5,005 nt of DNA from Bacillota bacterium (GCA_021849995.1 JAJZSC010000304.1:1-5005), one strand, 5' to 3'; positions 1 to 5,005 are shown, numbered from the stretch's first letter. Made by a program: numbers and translations. Notes: generated from the letters alone by a model not told the origin.

Positions 1-137
1 GTTCTGCTAAAGGTCAAAAGGTTGATTTAGAACCGATGTTAAGAGAATACTATGAAATAATGGGTTGGGATGAAGAGGGCCGACCAAGTAAAGAACAGAT
101 CGAACAGTTAGGATTAGAAGAGTTTGTGATAGACTAA
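1..137 (+). CDS. C-terminal end of a probable aldehyde ferredoxin oxidoreductase (partial)
   Basis: The reading frame enters from the left edge (first full codon at 3) and ends with TAA at 135-137, leaving 44 residues. The visible end contains MLREYYEIMGWDEEGRPSKE followed by QLGL. This resembles the conserved C-terminus of the tungsten/molybdopterin aldehyde ferredoxin oxidoreductase family, where a 'ML.EYY..RGWD..G.PT...L..LGL' pattern closes the protein. Family members oxidise aldehydes to carboxylic acids in the cytoplasm of anaerobes and pass electrons to ferredoxin. The cofactor- and cluster-binding parts lie outside the window, so the substrate and even the exact subfamily cannot be judged. 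The gene converges on the exporter gene to its right, and a shared hairpin lies 12 bases after the stop. The family call rests on the tail motif only. Confidence 0.7.
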   Translation, partial: SAKGQKVDLEPMLREYYEIMGWDEEGRPSKEQIEQLGLEEFVID

Positions 138-146
138 TTTTAAGCA

Positions 147-183
147 TAAAGCTAGGGAGTAAACTTATATTCCCTAGCTCTTT
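147..183. terminator. Probable bidirectional intrinsic terminator between convergent genes
   Basis: AGCTAGGGA at 150-158 pairs perfectly with TCCCTAGCT at 171-179. Three further inner pairs (159-161 with 168-170, one of them G-T) leave a loop of about six bases. The hairpin lies between the stop codon of the + strand oxidoreductase (137) and the stop codon of the - strand exporter (201). A short T-rich run (CTCTTT) follows on the + strand, and TTATGCTTAAAAT follows on the - strand. Neither T tract is strong, so termination in both directions is inferred from the stem and its position between two converging genes. Confidence 0.7.
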
Positions 184-200
184 CAGTCAAAAGTGCAATT

Positions 201-1097
201 CTATTTTCTTTGAGAAGTCCCGTTCTTAATAACTTGTGTTTTGGTCTGGTTAATTTTATAATGCCGATAAACTATTGCATATAGCATAAAAACACTAATG
301 ATTCCTATCGTATCAAGAGCTCCAACTACCTGATACCAAGTTCTAATCGCAATGACAATTATAAGCAACAACAATAGCCTTTTTAGTACAGTAGGACTTA
401 ACTTATTGCTAATAATCGAGCCAAGGTAGGCTCCAGGCAAAGATCCCAATACTAAAAATACGGATTCAACTATAGGTATTTGGCCGGTAAAGAGCTTTCC
501 AGCAAACCCGGTTAGTGAAGACATAAGTACAATCCCTAGTGAACTGCCAATGGCTATTTTCATGGGTATTTGTAAAAGTGTCGTCATTAAAGGAATAAGG
601 ATAAACCCGCCCCCAGCACCGACTATCCCTACCAATAACCCTACAACAGCACTGCTGATAATCCCAATTGTCTTATTGAAGACAAGTTGGGTAGAATCCT
701 GAGATTCATCTAGGAAAGAATCTTTTTCTTTTTGTAGAAGCATGGCAATTGCTGCAAATGTAGCCAAACAAGCAAAAATAGCAAGTTGTATAATACCGGA
801 AAGGAATTTCGAAAGCACTGCGCCTATTCCCGAAAAAATCAGGCTTGACGTTCCCAAGTACAAGATCAAGTCGCGCGAGGAGAGTTTATTTTTTCTATGA
901 ATTAACAAACCAATGATCGATGAAAACATGACCTGAACCATAACCATACCTGAGACATATTTCATGTCAAAACTTCCGAGATTAAGTATAGGAGGGATGT
1001 AGAGTAGCATAGGAATCATAATTATTGCTCCCCCAACACCAAGAAGTCCTGATAATACTCCACCAACTAAACCCATCACAACTAATGTCAGATACAT
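201..1097 (-). CDS. TauE/SafE family membrane transporter (probable sulfite or anion exporter)
   Basis: This is a complete 298-residue, strongly hydrophobic protein. Its two halves each begin with a similar glycine-rich membrane motif: GLLGVGG at about residues 17-23 and GIVGAGGG at about 157-164, each followed by a short hydrophobic run ending in IP. Such duplicated halves are the signature of the TauE/SafE (formerly DUF81) family. About eight membrane segments can be seen, with a charged cytoplasmic-type linker at about 122-136 (KEKDSFLDESQDS) and a basic tail. Family members are linked to export of sulfite, sulfonates or other small anions, but the substrate here cannot be read from sequence. 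The start at 1097 is chosen over the ATG four codons upstream (1109) because GGGTGAT lies three bases before it, while the upstream ATG is preceded only by A/T-rich sequence. The gene stands alone on the - strand, converging on the oxidoreductase and divergent from glpP. No partner gene suggests its role. Confidence 0.85.
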   Translation of the reverse strand: MYLTLVVMGLVGGVLSGLLGVGGAIIMIPMLLYIPPILNLGSFDMKYVSGMVMVQVMFSSIIGLLIHRKNKLSSRDLILYLGTSSLIFSGIGAVLSKFLSGIIQLAIFACLATFAAIAMLLQKEKDSFLDESQDSTQLVFNKTIGIISSAVVGLLVGIVGAGGGFILIPLMTTLLQIPMKIAIGSSLGIVLMSSLTGFAGKLFTGQIPIVESVFLVLGSLPGAYLGSIISNKLSPTVLKRLLLLLIIVIAIRTWYQVVGALDTIGIISVFMLYAIVYRHYKINQTKTQVIKNGTSQRK

Positions 1098-1100
1098 TTT

Positions 1101-1107
1101 ATCACCC
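1101..1107 (-). promoter_or_regulatory. Ribosome binding site that decides the exporter start
   Basis: On the - strand this reads GGGTGAT, three bases before the ATG at 1097. GGTGAT matches the 3' portion of the full Shine-Dalgarno complement (AGGAGGTGAT), so the short spacing is normal when alignment is made to the 16S tail. The alternative ATG at 1109 overlaps this element and has no purine-rich site of its own. Confidence 0.5.
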
Positions 1108-1211
1108 ATTTTTTAAAATTTTTACTAACGTTAAGTCGTTTTTTATTTTAGACCCCACAGTTACACGGCAAGGTGTTAGTCTCAGCTTACCACAGTGTCT
1201 TCAAGTTAAAC

Positions 1212-1233
1212 AAATTTAAAATATATTAAATTT
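1212..1233. repeat. AT-only inverted repeat
   Basis: AAATTTAA (1212-1219) and TTAAATTT (1226-1233) are perfect 8-base arms around a 6-base AATATA centre. No T tract or stable GC pairs accompany it, so it is not a convincing terminator. It could be a protein binding site between the divergent promoters, or chance in an A/T-rich region. Confidence 0.35.
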
Positions 1234-1281
1234 ACCCATTTTCTATTAGGAAATTGTTTTATACATTTTCTTCACTATTTT

Positions 1282-1296
1282 TCTAAATGATTTAGA
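1282..1296. promoter_or_regulatory. Palindrome, candidate operator upstream of glpP
   Basis: TCTAAAT (1282-1288) and ATTTAGA (1290-1296) form a perfect 7-base inverted repeat around a single G. It sits 10 bases before the proposed -35 box of glpP, a usual place for a dimeric regulator. No regulator gene in the window would explain it, and the family cannot be named. Confidence 0.35.
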
Positions 1297-1306
1297 TTTT
1301 CTCTCT

Positions 1307-1335
1307 TTGTGGTAGACTTAGTGTTGTTTTATAAG
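1307..1335 (+). promoter_or_regulatory. Candidate glpP promoter
   Basis: TTGTGG (1307-1312) and TATAAG (1330-1335) are separated by exactly 17 bases. The -10 matches five of six consensus bases, while the -35 matches only TTG. An alternative pair, TTGTAG (1341-1346) and TAGAAT (1365-1370) with an 18-base spacer, is about equally possible. Either would leave a short 5' leader before glpP, in which I see no terminator hairpin. Confidence 0.3.
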
Positions 1336-1416
1336 TTTTATTGTAGAAGTAATAAATATGCGCTTAGAATCATGGTGAAAATGAAAATATAGTGTTTAAG
1401 TAAAGGGTGTAATATT

Positions 1417-1992
1417 ATGGACTTCAAAAAACTCCTATCCAAAAGTCGGATCGTACCGGCGATTAAACGTCTGGACGACTTACCCGAAGTATTAAAAATA
1501 CCCTGGTTTTCCGTAGTAGTTATACTCGGAGGAGATATTAATACCCTTGAGGAAGTTTTAAGTATCAGAAATAAATTTCCTGAAAAGGCCTTCTTAATCC
1601 ATATTGATCTAGTAGAAGGAATTGGCAAGGATGAGGCAGGAGTCAGGTTTCTCAAAAAGATTGGACTTCAAGGTATTGTTTCTGTCAAGTCTCAATTGCT
1701 ACAATACGCTAAATCCCATCAGATGCTCACTGTACAAAGACTTTTTATCGTTGATTCTGAGGCGCTTCAAACTGGTCTCAAAGTGATCAAAAAGGTAACC
1801 CCAGATGCCATAGAAGTTTTGCCTGCAACTGTACCGAAATTTGTTATAGATGAGTTTCAAAAAGTGACAGATCTTAGTATTATTGGCGGGGGATTATTAA
1901 AGACCGAAGAAGATGTCCGGGCTACCCTGGCTAATGGAGCTGCTGCCGTAACGACTAGCCGCAGGATACTTTGGAATTTACGTTTGACGTAA
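1417..1992 (+). CDS. glpP: GlpP, glycerol-3-phosphate-responsive antiterminator
   Basis: This 191-residue protein matches the GlpP (G3P antiterminator) family along its whole length and has the usual family size. In Bacillus subtilis GlpP binds glycerol-3-phosphate, then the leader RNA of glp genes, preventing termination and stabilising the message. Conserved blocks are visible: PAIKRLDD (14-21), HIDLVEG (62-68), VSVKS (89-93), QRLFIVDSEAL (107-117), the phosphate-barrel-like IEVLP (132-136), IGGGLLKTEEDV (156-167) and GAAAVTTS (174-181) just before the C-terminal W. The glycine-rich blocks near the end suggest a TIM-barrel-type phosphate site, consistent with a sugar-phosphate effector. AAAGGG at 1402-1407 lies nine bases before the ATG and supports this start. 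The gene precedes glpA in the same direction but is separated from it by a promoter-like sequence and a terminator. It is thus the likely regulator of that leader rather than simply a co-transcribed operon member. Confidence 0.92.
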   Translation: MDFKKLLSKSRIVPAIKRLDDLPEVLKIPWFSVVVILGGDINTLEEVLSIRNKFPEKAFLIHIDLVEGIGKDEAGVRFLKKIGLQGIVSVKSQLLQYAKSHQMLTVQRLFIVDSEALQTGLKVIKKVTPDAIEVLPATVPKFVIDEFQKVTDLSIIGGGLLKTEEDVRATLANGAAAVTTSRRILWNLRLT

Positions 1993-2016
1993 TTAAAATT
2001 TATGGTAAAATAATAT

Positions 2017-2045
2017 TTGTACATTAAATTGTTAATATTTATTTT
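2017..2045 (+). promoter_or_regulatory. Candidate promoter of the glpA leader
   Basis: TTGTAC (2017-2022) and TATTTT (2040-2045) are 17 bases apart, in the gap between glpP and glpA. Transcription would begin near 2052, about 34 bases before the terminator, early enough to include the whole alternative hairpin at 2066-2096. Both boxes match four of six consensus bases. The surrounding sequence is very A/T-rich, so a chance match is possible. Confidence 0.4.
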
Positions 2046-2065
2046 ATAAATGAGCTTGATATTGT

Positions 2066-2096
2066 TACGGCTTAGAGAGTAGGAGAAGCCACCGTA
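2066..2096 (+). promoter_or_regulatory. Putative antiterminator hairpin (GlpP target) in the glpA leader
   Basis: TACGGCTT at 2066-2073 can pair with AAGCC and GTA at 2086-2096, giving eight base pairs with a 3-base bulge (ACC at 2091-2093, or CCA at 2089-2091 in the shifted register) and a 12-base purine-rich loop. Its 3' half is the same AAGCCACCG that forms the 5' arm of the following terminator, so the two folds exclude each other. For B. subtilis glpD, GlpP is reported to act on the leader at and just before the 5' arm of the terminator, which is the location here. That GlpP stabilises this fold is inferred. Confidence 0.55.
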
Positions 2097-2137
2097 GGAA
2101 GACGTTAATGCGTTTTCCAGCGGTGGCTTTTTATTTT
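2086..2137 (+). terminator. Leader terminator before glpA, probable GlpP-controlled attenuator
   Basis: AAGCCACCG (2086-2094) pairs with CGGTGGCTT (2121-2129). After one G-T pair and one A-A mismatch the stem continues with GGAAGACG (2097-2104) against CGTTTTCC (2111-2118), closing on a six-base loop. A T tract follows (TTTTT A TTTT, 2128-2137). This is a strong intrinsic terminator. It lies about 95 bases after the glpP stop and 78 bases before the glpA start, so it both ends glpP transcripts and gates entry into glpA. Its 5' arm is shared with the alternative hairpin just upstream. Confidence 0.9.
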
Positions 2138-2201
2138 GCACCTATCAGAAAGTATAACTTTCGGGTGGCATAAGTGCAAGCTAAAATTCTTTACCTTAGC
2201 T
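2136..2201 (+). promoter_or_regulatory. Structured 5' untranslated region of glpA after the terminator
   Basis: Three nested or adjacent pairings are possible downstream of the terminator: TTGCAC (2136-2141) with GTGCAA (2174-2179); inside it GAAAGT (2148-2153) with ACTTTC (2157-2162), a 3-base-loop hairpin; and AGCTAA (2179-2184) with TTAGCT (2196-2201), which ends exactly where the glpA ribosome site begins. The inner stem can alternatively extend through CACC (2139-2142) with GGTG (2164-2167). These may affect message stability or ribosome access; no function is shown. Confidence 0.35.
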
Positions 2202-2207
2202 AGGGAG
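2202..2207 (+). promoter_or_regulatory. Ribosome binding site that decides the glpA start
   Basis: AGGGAG ends eight bases before the ATG at 2216, an ideal spacing. A GTG in the same frame at 2207 overlaps this site and has no separate purine-rich element, so it is very unlikely to be the start. Confidence 0.75.
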
Positions 2208-2215
2208 TGAATGCC

Positions 2216-3898
2216 ATGATAGAGTATTCTGCTCAGGTAGTCATAGTCGGTGGTGGAGCAACGGGAGTTGGAATATTGAGGGATTTAAGCATGAGAGGAA
2301 TCTCTGCTCTTTTGCTAGAACAGGGAGACCTAGCTCATGGTACTAGCTCAAGGTTTCACGGTCTGCTTCATAGTGGTGCACGTTATGCAGTTAAAGATCC
2401 TGTTTCCGCTAAAGAATGTATCGATGAGAATTTAATTCTAAAAAAAATTGCACCTAATTGTGTAGTAGATACAGGAGGGTGGTTTGTCCACACAGAGGGT
2501 GATGACCCCCAATATGTAACTGCTTGGATAGAAGGATGTACTAAGGCCGGTATACCAATACGCGAGGTTTCCCTTGACGAAGCAAGACGATTAGAACCTT
2601 TGCTTACGCAAAAAGCAAAACGAATATTTGAAGTTCCGGATGCAGCTGTTGATGGATTCAAGCTTGTCTGGGCTAATGCTAAATCTGCCCAGAACTACGG
2701 TGGGAAATTTCTGACCTACCACAAGGTTGAAGGGCTTTTAAGGAATGAAGATAAGGTTATTGGTGTCACTGGGAAAAATATAACTACTGGCGAAGATTTC
2801 GTAGTTCACAGCGAGTTCGTAGTGAATGCTGCTGGTGCCTGGGCAGGACAAGTCGCCTCCACCATAGGAGTACCTCTTCAAGTACTCTGTGATAAAGGAA
2901 CACTCCTTGCCTTTAATCAAAGGTTATTTCAACGAGTTATTAACCGCCTACGGCCAGCATCTGATGGAGATATCTTTGTTCCTCATGAAACAATTACTAT
3001 TTTTGGGACAACATCTAAATTAGTAGATCATCCTACAGAAAACCAATCAGTTGAGAGTGAAATAAATAGGCTTTTGGATGTTGGTACAGAACTTCTTCCC
3101 ACGATTGAAACACATAGGGTCATCCGAGCCTTTTCTGGTGTCAGACCACTTCACCAGGAAGAAGGAGATAATAGTGAAAATGATGGACGTGAAGTTAGCC
3201 GGACTTTTGCCATTATTGATCACGAAGAAGAGAATAATATCCAAGGCTTTGTAAGTATAGTGGGAGGTAAATTTTCAACTTATCGTTTAATGGCTGAAAA
3301 AGTTTCTGAGATTGTTGCACGAAAGCTGGGGAATTCCATTCCTTGCCTCACCGCTGAAGAGCGGTTATTGCCTGAAATCTCTGGGAAATTAATAGAACAA
3401 GCAAAAGAAATCATGTCATGTGCTGTTGCTGATAAGATGCTTGAAAGACTTGGAGATCAGGCAGAAGAGGTTTTAAGAGAGATTAGTCAAAATCCTCGTA
3501 AAGGGCAAATGATTTGTGAATGTGAAATGGTAACCCTGGCAGAAGTAGAAAAGGTAATTGCTGATGATGATACACACAATTTAGCTGACGTCCGCCGTAA
3601 AACGAGGCTCGGCATGGGAACATGCCAGGGGGCTTTCTGTACCTATAGAGCCATCTCTCTTCTCATAGATAAAGGGTATAGAAAAGACACTCTGGTAGTT
3701 GAATTGAAAAATTTCTTAAACCAACGTTGGAAAGGAATTAGACCTGTACTTTGGGGTCAACAGCTTCGGGAGACAGAACTCACCCGAGCGATATATGCCG
3801 GATTGCTGGATCTAAAAGCTGAGGAGGGTTTAACATGTGGGATGGGGTCATCGTCGGCGGAGGTCTCGCGGGACTTATTGCGGGAATTCGCTCGCTAG
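2216..3898 (+). CDS. glpA: Anaerobic glycerol-3-phosphate dehydrogenase, subunit A (FAD subunit)
   Basis: GlpA is the catalytic flavoprotein that oxidises sn-glycerol-3-phosphate to dihydroxyacetone phosphate in the GlpABC complex. Numbering from the ATG at 2216 gives 560 residues. The N-terminal Rossmann FAD motif is VVIVGGGATGVG (8-19) with the ribose-binding acidic residue at E35. The GTSSR/HSGARY region follows at about 42-57, VNAAGAWAG at about 203-211, SGVRPL at about 307-312, and the FAD-domain closing motif VGGKFSTYR at about 349-357. The C-terminal part is a BFD-like [2Fe-2S] domain with C434-x-C436 and C470-x4-C475. This domain separates anaerobic GlpA from the aerobic GlpD, which lacks it. 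The length is about 18 residues more than E. coli GlpA (542 residues, from memory). The extra tail corresponds to the 64 nucleotides shared with glpB. Expression is probably gated by the GlpP-type attenuator upstream. Confidence 0.93.
   Translation: MIEYSAQVVIVGGGATGVGILRDLSMRGISALLLEQGDLAHGTSSRFHGLLHSGARYAVKDPVSAKECIDENLILKKIAPNCVVDTGGWFVHTEGDDPQYVTAWIEGCTKAGIPIREVSLDEARRLEPLLTQKAKRIFEVPDAAVDGFKLVWANAKSAQNYGGKFLTYHKVEGLLRNEDKVIGVTGKNITTGEDFVVHSEFVVNAAGAWAGQVASTIGVPLQVLCDKGTLLAFNQRLFQRVINRLRPASDGDIFVPHETITIFGTTSKLVDHPTENQSVESEINRLLDVGTELLPTIETHRVIRAFSGVRPLHQEEGDNSENDGREVSRTFAIIDHEEENNIQGFVSIVGGKFSTYRLMAEKVSEIVARKLGNSIPCLTAEERLLPEISGKLIEQAKEIMSCAVADKMLERLGDQAEEVLREISQNPRKGQMICECEMVTLAEVEKVIADDDTHNLADVRRKTRLGMGTCQGAFCTYRAISLLIDKGYRKDTLVVELKNFLNQRWKGIRPVLWGQQLRETELTRAIYAGLLDLKAEEGLTCGMGSSSAEVSRDLLREFAR
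3821..3828 (+). promoter_or_regulatory. Strong ribosome binding site for glpB inside glpA
   Basis: GAGGAGGG lies six bases before the ATG at 3835, within the glpA coding sequence. It is a near-perfect Shine-Dalgarno site and makes independent initiation of glpB likely despite the long overlap with glpA. Confidence 0.8.
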
Positions 3899-5005
3899 AG
3901 CGAGGGAAGAAAGTAATTATTATTAGCGAAGGAACTGGGAGCCTTACCTATTCTTCCGGGACTTTCGATTTTGGTGATGTTGAAAGCTTAAGCAAAACCG
4001 CCAAGCACCCTTATTTCTATCTGAGCACTTCAATAATTAGAGATGCTTTTGATTATACCCTTAAGCTTTTGCCCGACTATTGCGGTATCTGGGGAAACAG
4101 GGAATCAATAATTACTCCACTTGGAACGCTTAAATCAACCAGTTTGGCCCCGTGTTCCATGATAGCGGATATTCTTAAGGATACTAAAAGAATAGTTCTT
4201 ATCCACCCTGTAGGGCTTAAAGACTTTTACCCTGATTTGATTATAAAAAACTTAAAACAAACGCTACTTGATATAAATATCAGCATTAGGTCTATTAGGG
4301 TTGAACACTTCGGACAGTGGTATCAAATGGAAAAAAACATCCCTAGTACGGATTATGCTGCTTACTGGAGAACGGATAAGGGGCTTAGAGATTTAGACCG
4401 GATTATTCGGAATATTAATGATGAATTAGCCGGATCTCAACAGGTAGTAAAAACTGCAGTTATTTTTCCTGGACTGGTAGTTGATAATAAAATGAGTTCT
4501 TTGTTCTCCGGTCTTCCCTTTAAAGTTATTGAAATGGTAAGTTTTCCTCCTTCGCCGAGAGGCCAACATTTATTTAATGAACTAAAACGTATCTTCAAAA
4601 ATTTAGGAGGAGAAATAGTTGTCGGAGCATCGGTGACAAGGATTGAAGCTGATGGGAATAGATGCAGGAGAGTTATCGTCAATAGTAAAGGACATGAAAT
4701 ATCTCTAACCGGTCTGGTTTTTGTATTGGCAACAGGAGGTATATTTGGCGGAGGAATTAAAGTAACTCCCACTGATGCTAATGAAGAAGCCTTTGATTTG
4801 CCTCTATATGTGCCTGATACCTGGACTAAGCCGGAGTTTATCGGAGACCAGCCTTATACAAAGATAGGGGTTGAAGTAAATCATCAACTTCGACCTGTTT
4901 ATCCATTAACAGAAAAACAAGTATTTGATAATGTCATTGTCATCGGTCGAACCATGGCCCATTGGGATCCCTGGACAGAGAACTGCGGCTTAGTCCAGGT
5001 ATCAG
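3835..5005 (+). CDS. glpB: Anaerobic glycerol-3-phosphate dehydrogenase, subunit B (partial, runs off right edge)
   Basis: An open frame without stops runs from the ATG at 3835 to the right edge, giving 390 residues. E. coli GlpB has about 419, so only the last 25-40 residues should be missing. The N-terminus is a dinucleotide-binding motif, GVIVGGGLAGLIAG (4-17). GlpB-type blocks follow: YSSGTFDF (39-46), TPLGTLKST (94-102), FPPSPRG (237-243), FVLATGGIFGGG (296-307) and VIVIGRTMAHWDP (367-379), leading to NCG (383-385) where E. coli has a GCGGG stretch. GlpB joins GlpA as the second FAD-type soluble subunit; with GlpC it links glycerol-3-phosphate oxidation to the menaquinone pool. The gene begins 64 bases before glpA ends, in another frame, behind a strong ribosome site, so the two are translationally linked. 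A glpC gene encoding an Fe-S (CCG-domain) subunit is expected next but is not visible. Confidence 0.9.
   Translation, partial: MWDGVIVGGGLAGLIAGIRSLERGKKVIIISEGTGSLTYSSGTFDFGDVESLSKTAKHPYFYLSTSIIRDAFDYTLKLLPDYCGIWGNRESIITPLGTLKSTSLAPCSMIADILKDTKRIVLIHPVGLKDFYPDLIIKNLKQTLLDINISIRSIRVEHFGQWYQMEKNIPSTDYAAYWRTDKGLRDLDRIIRNINDELAGSQQVVKTAVIFPGLVVDNKMSSLFSGLPFKVIEMVSFPPSPRGQHLFNELKRIFKNLGGEIVVGASVTRIEADGNRCRRVIVNSKGHEISLTGLVFVLATGGIFGGGIKVTPTDANEEAFDLPLYVPDTWTKPEFIGDQPYTKIGVEVNHQLRPVYPLTEKQVFDNVIVIGRTMAHWDPWTENCGLVQVS

Larger units (their letters stand above)
1098..1416. other. Divergent intergenic region without genes
   Basis: This 319-base stretch separates the - strand exporter from the + strand glpP. 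It has no open frame with a plausible start and ribosome site and no recognisable RNA gene. It is mostly A/T, apart from a GC-richer patch at about 1150-1202 in which CCACAGT occurs twice in direct orientation (1155-1161 and 1190-1196). Two perfect palindromes occur: 1212-1233 and 1282-1296. A possible - strand -10 box for the exporter (TAAAAT, bases 1145-1150) lies at the left side of the patch, but its best -35 (TTGCCG at 1166-1171) gives only a 15-base spacer, so no promoter is called for it. Confidence 0.6.

Noticed and set aside
201..1097. Idea that the exporter belongs functionally with the glycerol-3-phosphate genes
   Set aside because: It is on the opposite strand, ends at its own terminator and has no shared regulatory site that can be shown; adjacency alone is not enough.
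1150..1180. Possible MerR-type operator in the GC-richer patch
   Set aside because: The half-sites (ACCTTGCCG and ACCCCACAG on opposite strands) agree at only about half of their positions, and no 19-20-base-spaced promoter fits around them.
1025..1219. 64-codon + strand frame over the exporter start and the spacer
   Set aside because: It is antisense to the exporter N-terminus, lacks a ribosome site and resembles no known protein.
1338..1655. Open frame on the - strand across the start of glpP
   Set aside because: It lies opposite the conserved GlpP N-terminal half, shows no family motif, and has no support as a gene of its own.
1857..2141. Open frame on the - strand covering the glpP end and the leader terminator
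   Set aside because: It runs antisense through the terminator stem and conserved GlpP residues; the protein looks like random translation of A/T-rich DNA.
150..2208. AGCTAGGGAGT occurs at both 150-160 and 2198-2208
   Set aside because: The first copy is part of a terminator stem and the second contains the glpA ribosome site; the contexts differ, so this is probably a coincidence rather than a functional repeat.
2383..3244. Three short - strand open frames within glpA (2383-2661, 2738-2920, 3047-3244)
   Set aside because: They are antisense to well-conserved GlpA segments, lack recognisable motifs, and are explained by the codon pattern of glpA.
4437..4772. 111-codon open frame on the - strand within glpB
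   Set aside because: GlpB motifs are intact on the + strand over this stretch, and the antisense product is proline/threonine-rich without family features.

Overview
The window looks like a chromosomal segment of an AT-rich, anaerobic Gram-positive bacterium (Clostridia), perhaps a Desulfosporosinus/Desulfitobacterium-like Peptococcaceae. The clues are the C-terminal end of a tungsten-type aldehyde ferredoxin oxidoreductase, a Firmicutes-type GlpP antiterminator, an anaerobic GlpA/GlpB glycerol-3-phosphate dehydrogenase, purine-rich Shine-Dalgarno sites and low GC. The genus is a guess from gene content.

Left part (1-1097): the last 44 codons of a probable aldehyde ferredoxin oxidoreductase on the + strand face a TauE/SafE-type membrane exporter on the - strand. 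One hairpin at 147-183 lies between the two stop codons and probably ends both transcripts. A gene-free, AT-rich divergent intergenic region (1098-1416) follows. It holds candidate promoters, two palindromes and a GC-richer patch with a short direct repeat.

Right part (1417-5005, all + strand): glpP, a 222-base leader region, glpA, and a partial glpB that runs off the right edge. GlpA (FAD subunit with a C-terminal BFD-like Fe-S domain) and GlpB form the cytoplasmic part of the anaerobic sn-glycerol-3-phosphate dehydrogenase. In known systems a third, membrane-associated subunit (GlpC) passes the electrons to menaquinone; it would be expected just past the right edge.

The most informative regulatory structure is the leader at 2046-2137. 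A strong intrinsic terminator (stem arms 2086-2104 and 2111-2129, followed by a T tract) sits before glpA. An alternative hairpin (2066-2073 with 2086-2096) would use up the 5' arm of that terminator. This is the arrangement expected for antitermination by GlpP bound to glycerol-3-phosphate, and glpP is the gene directly upstream. The inferred circuit is therefore: glycerol-3-phosphate activates GlpP, GlpP favours the alternative fold, and transcription continues into glpAB(C). The other notable point is a 64-nt overlap of glpA and glpB, which gives GlpA an extra C-terminal tail encoded in the same bases as the FAD-binding loop of GlpB.

I see no mobile element, CRISPR array, tRNA/rRNA gene or defence locus, and no clearly novel multigene system.
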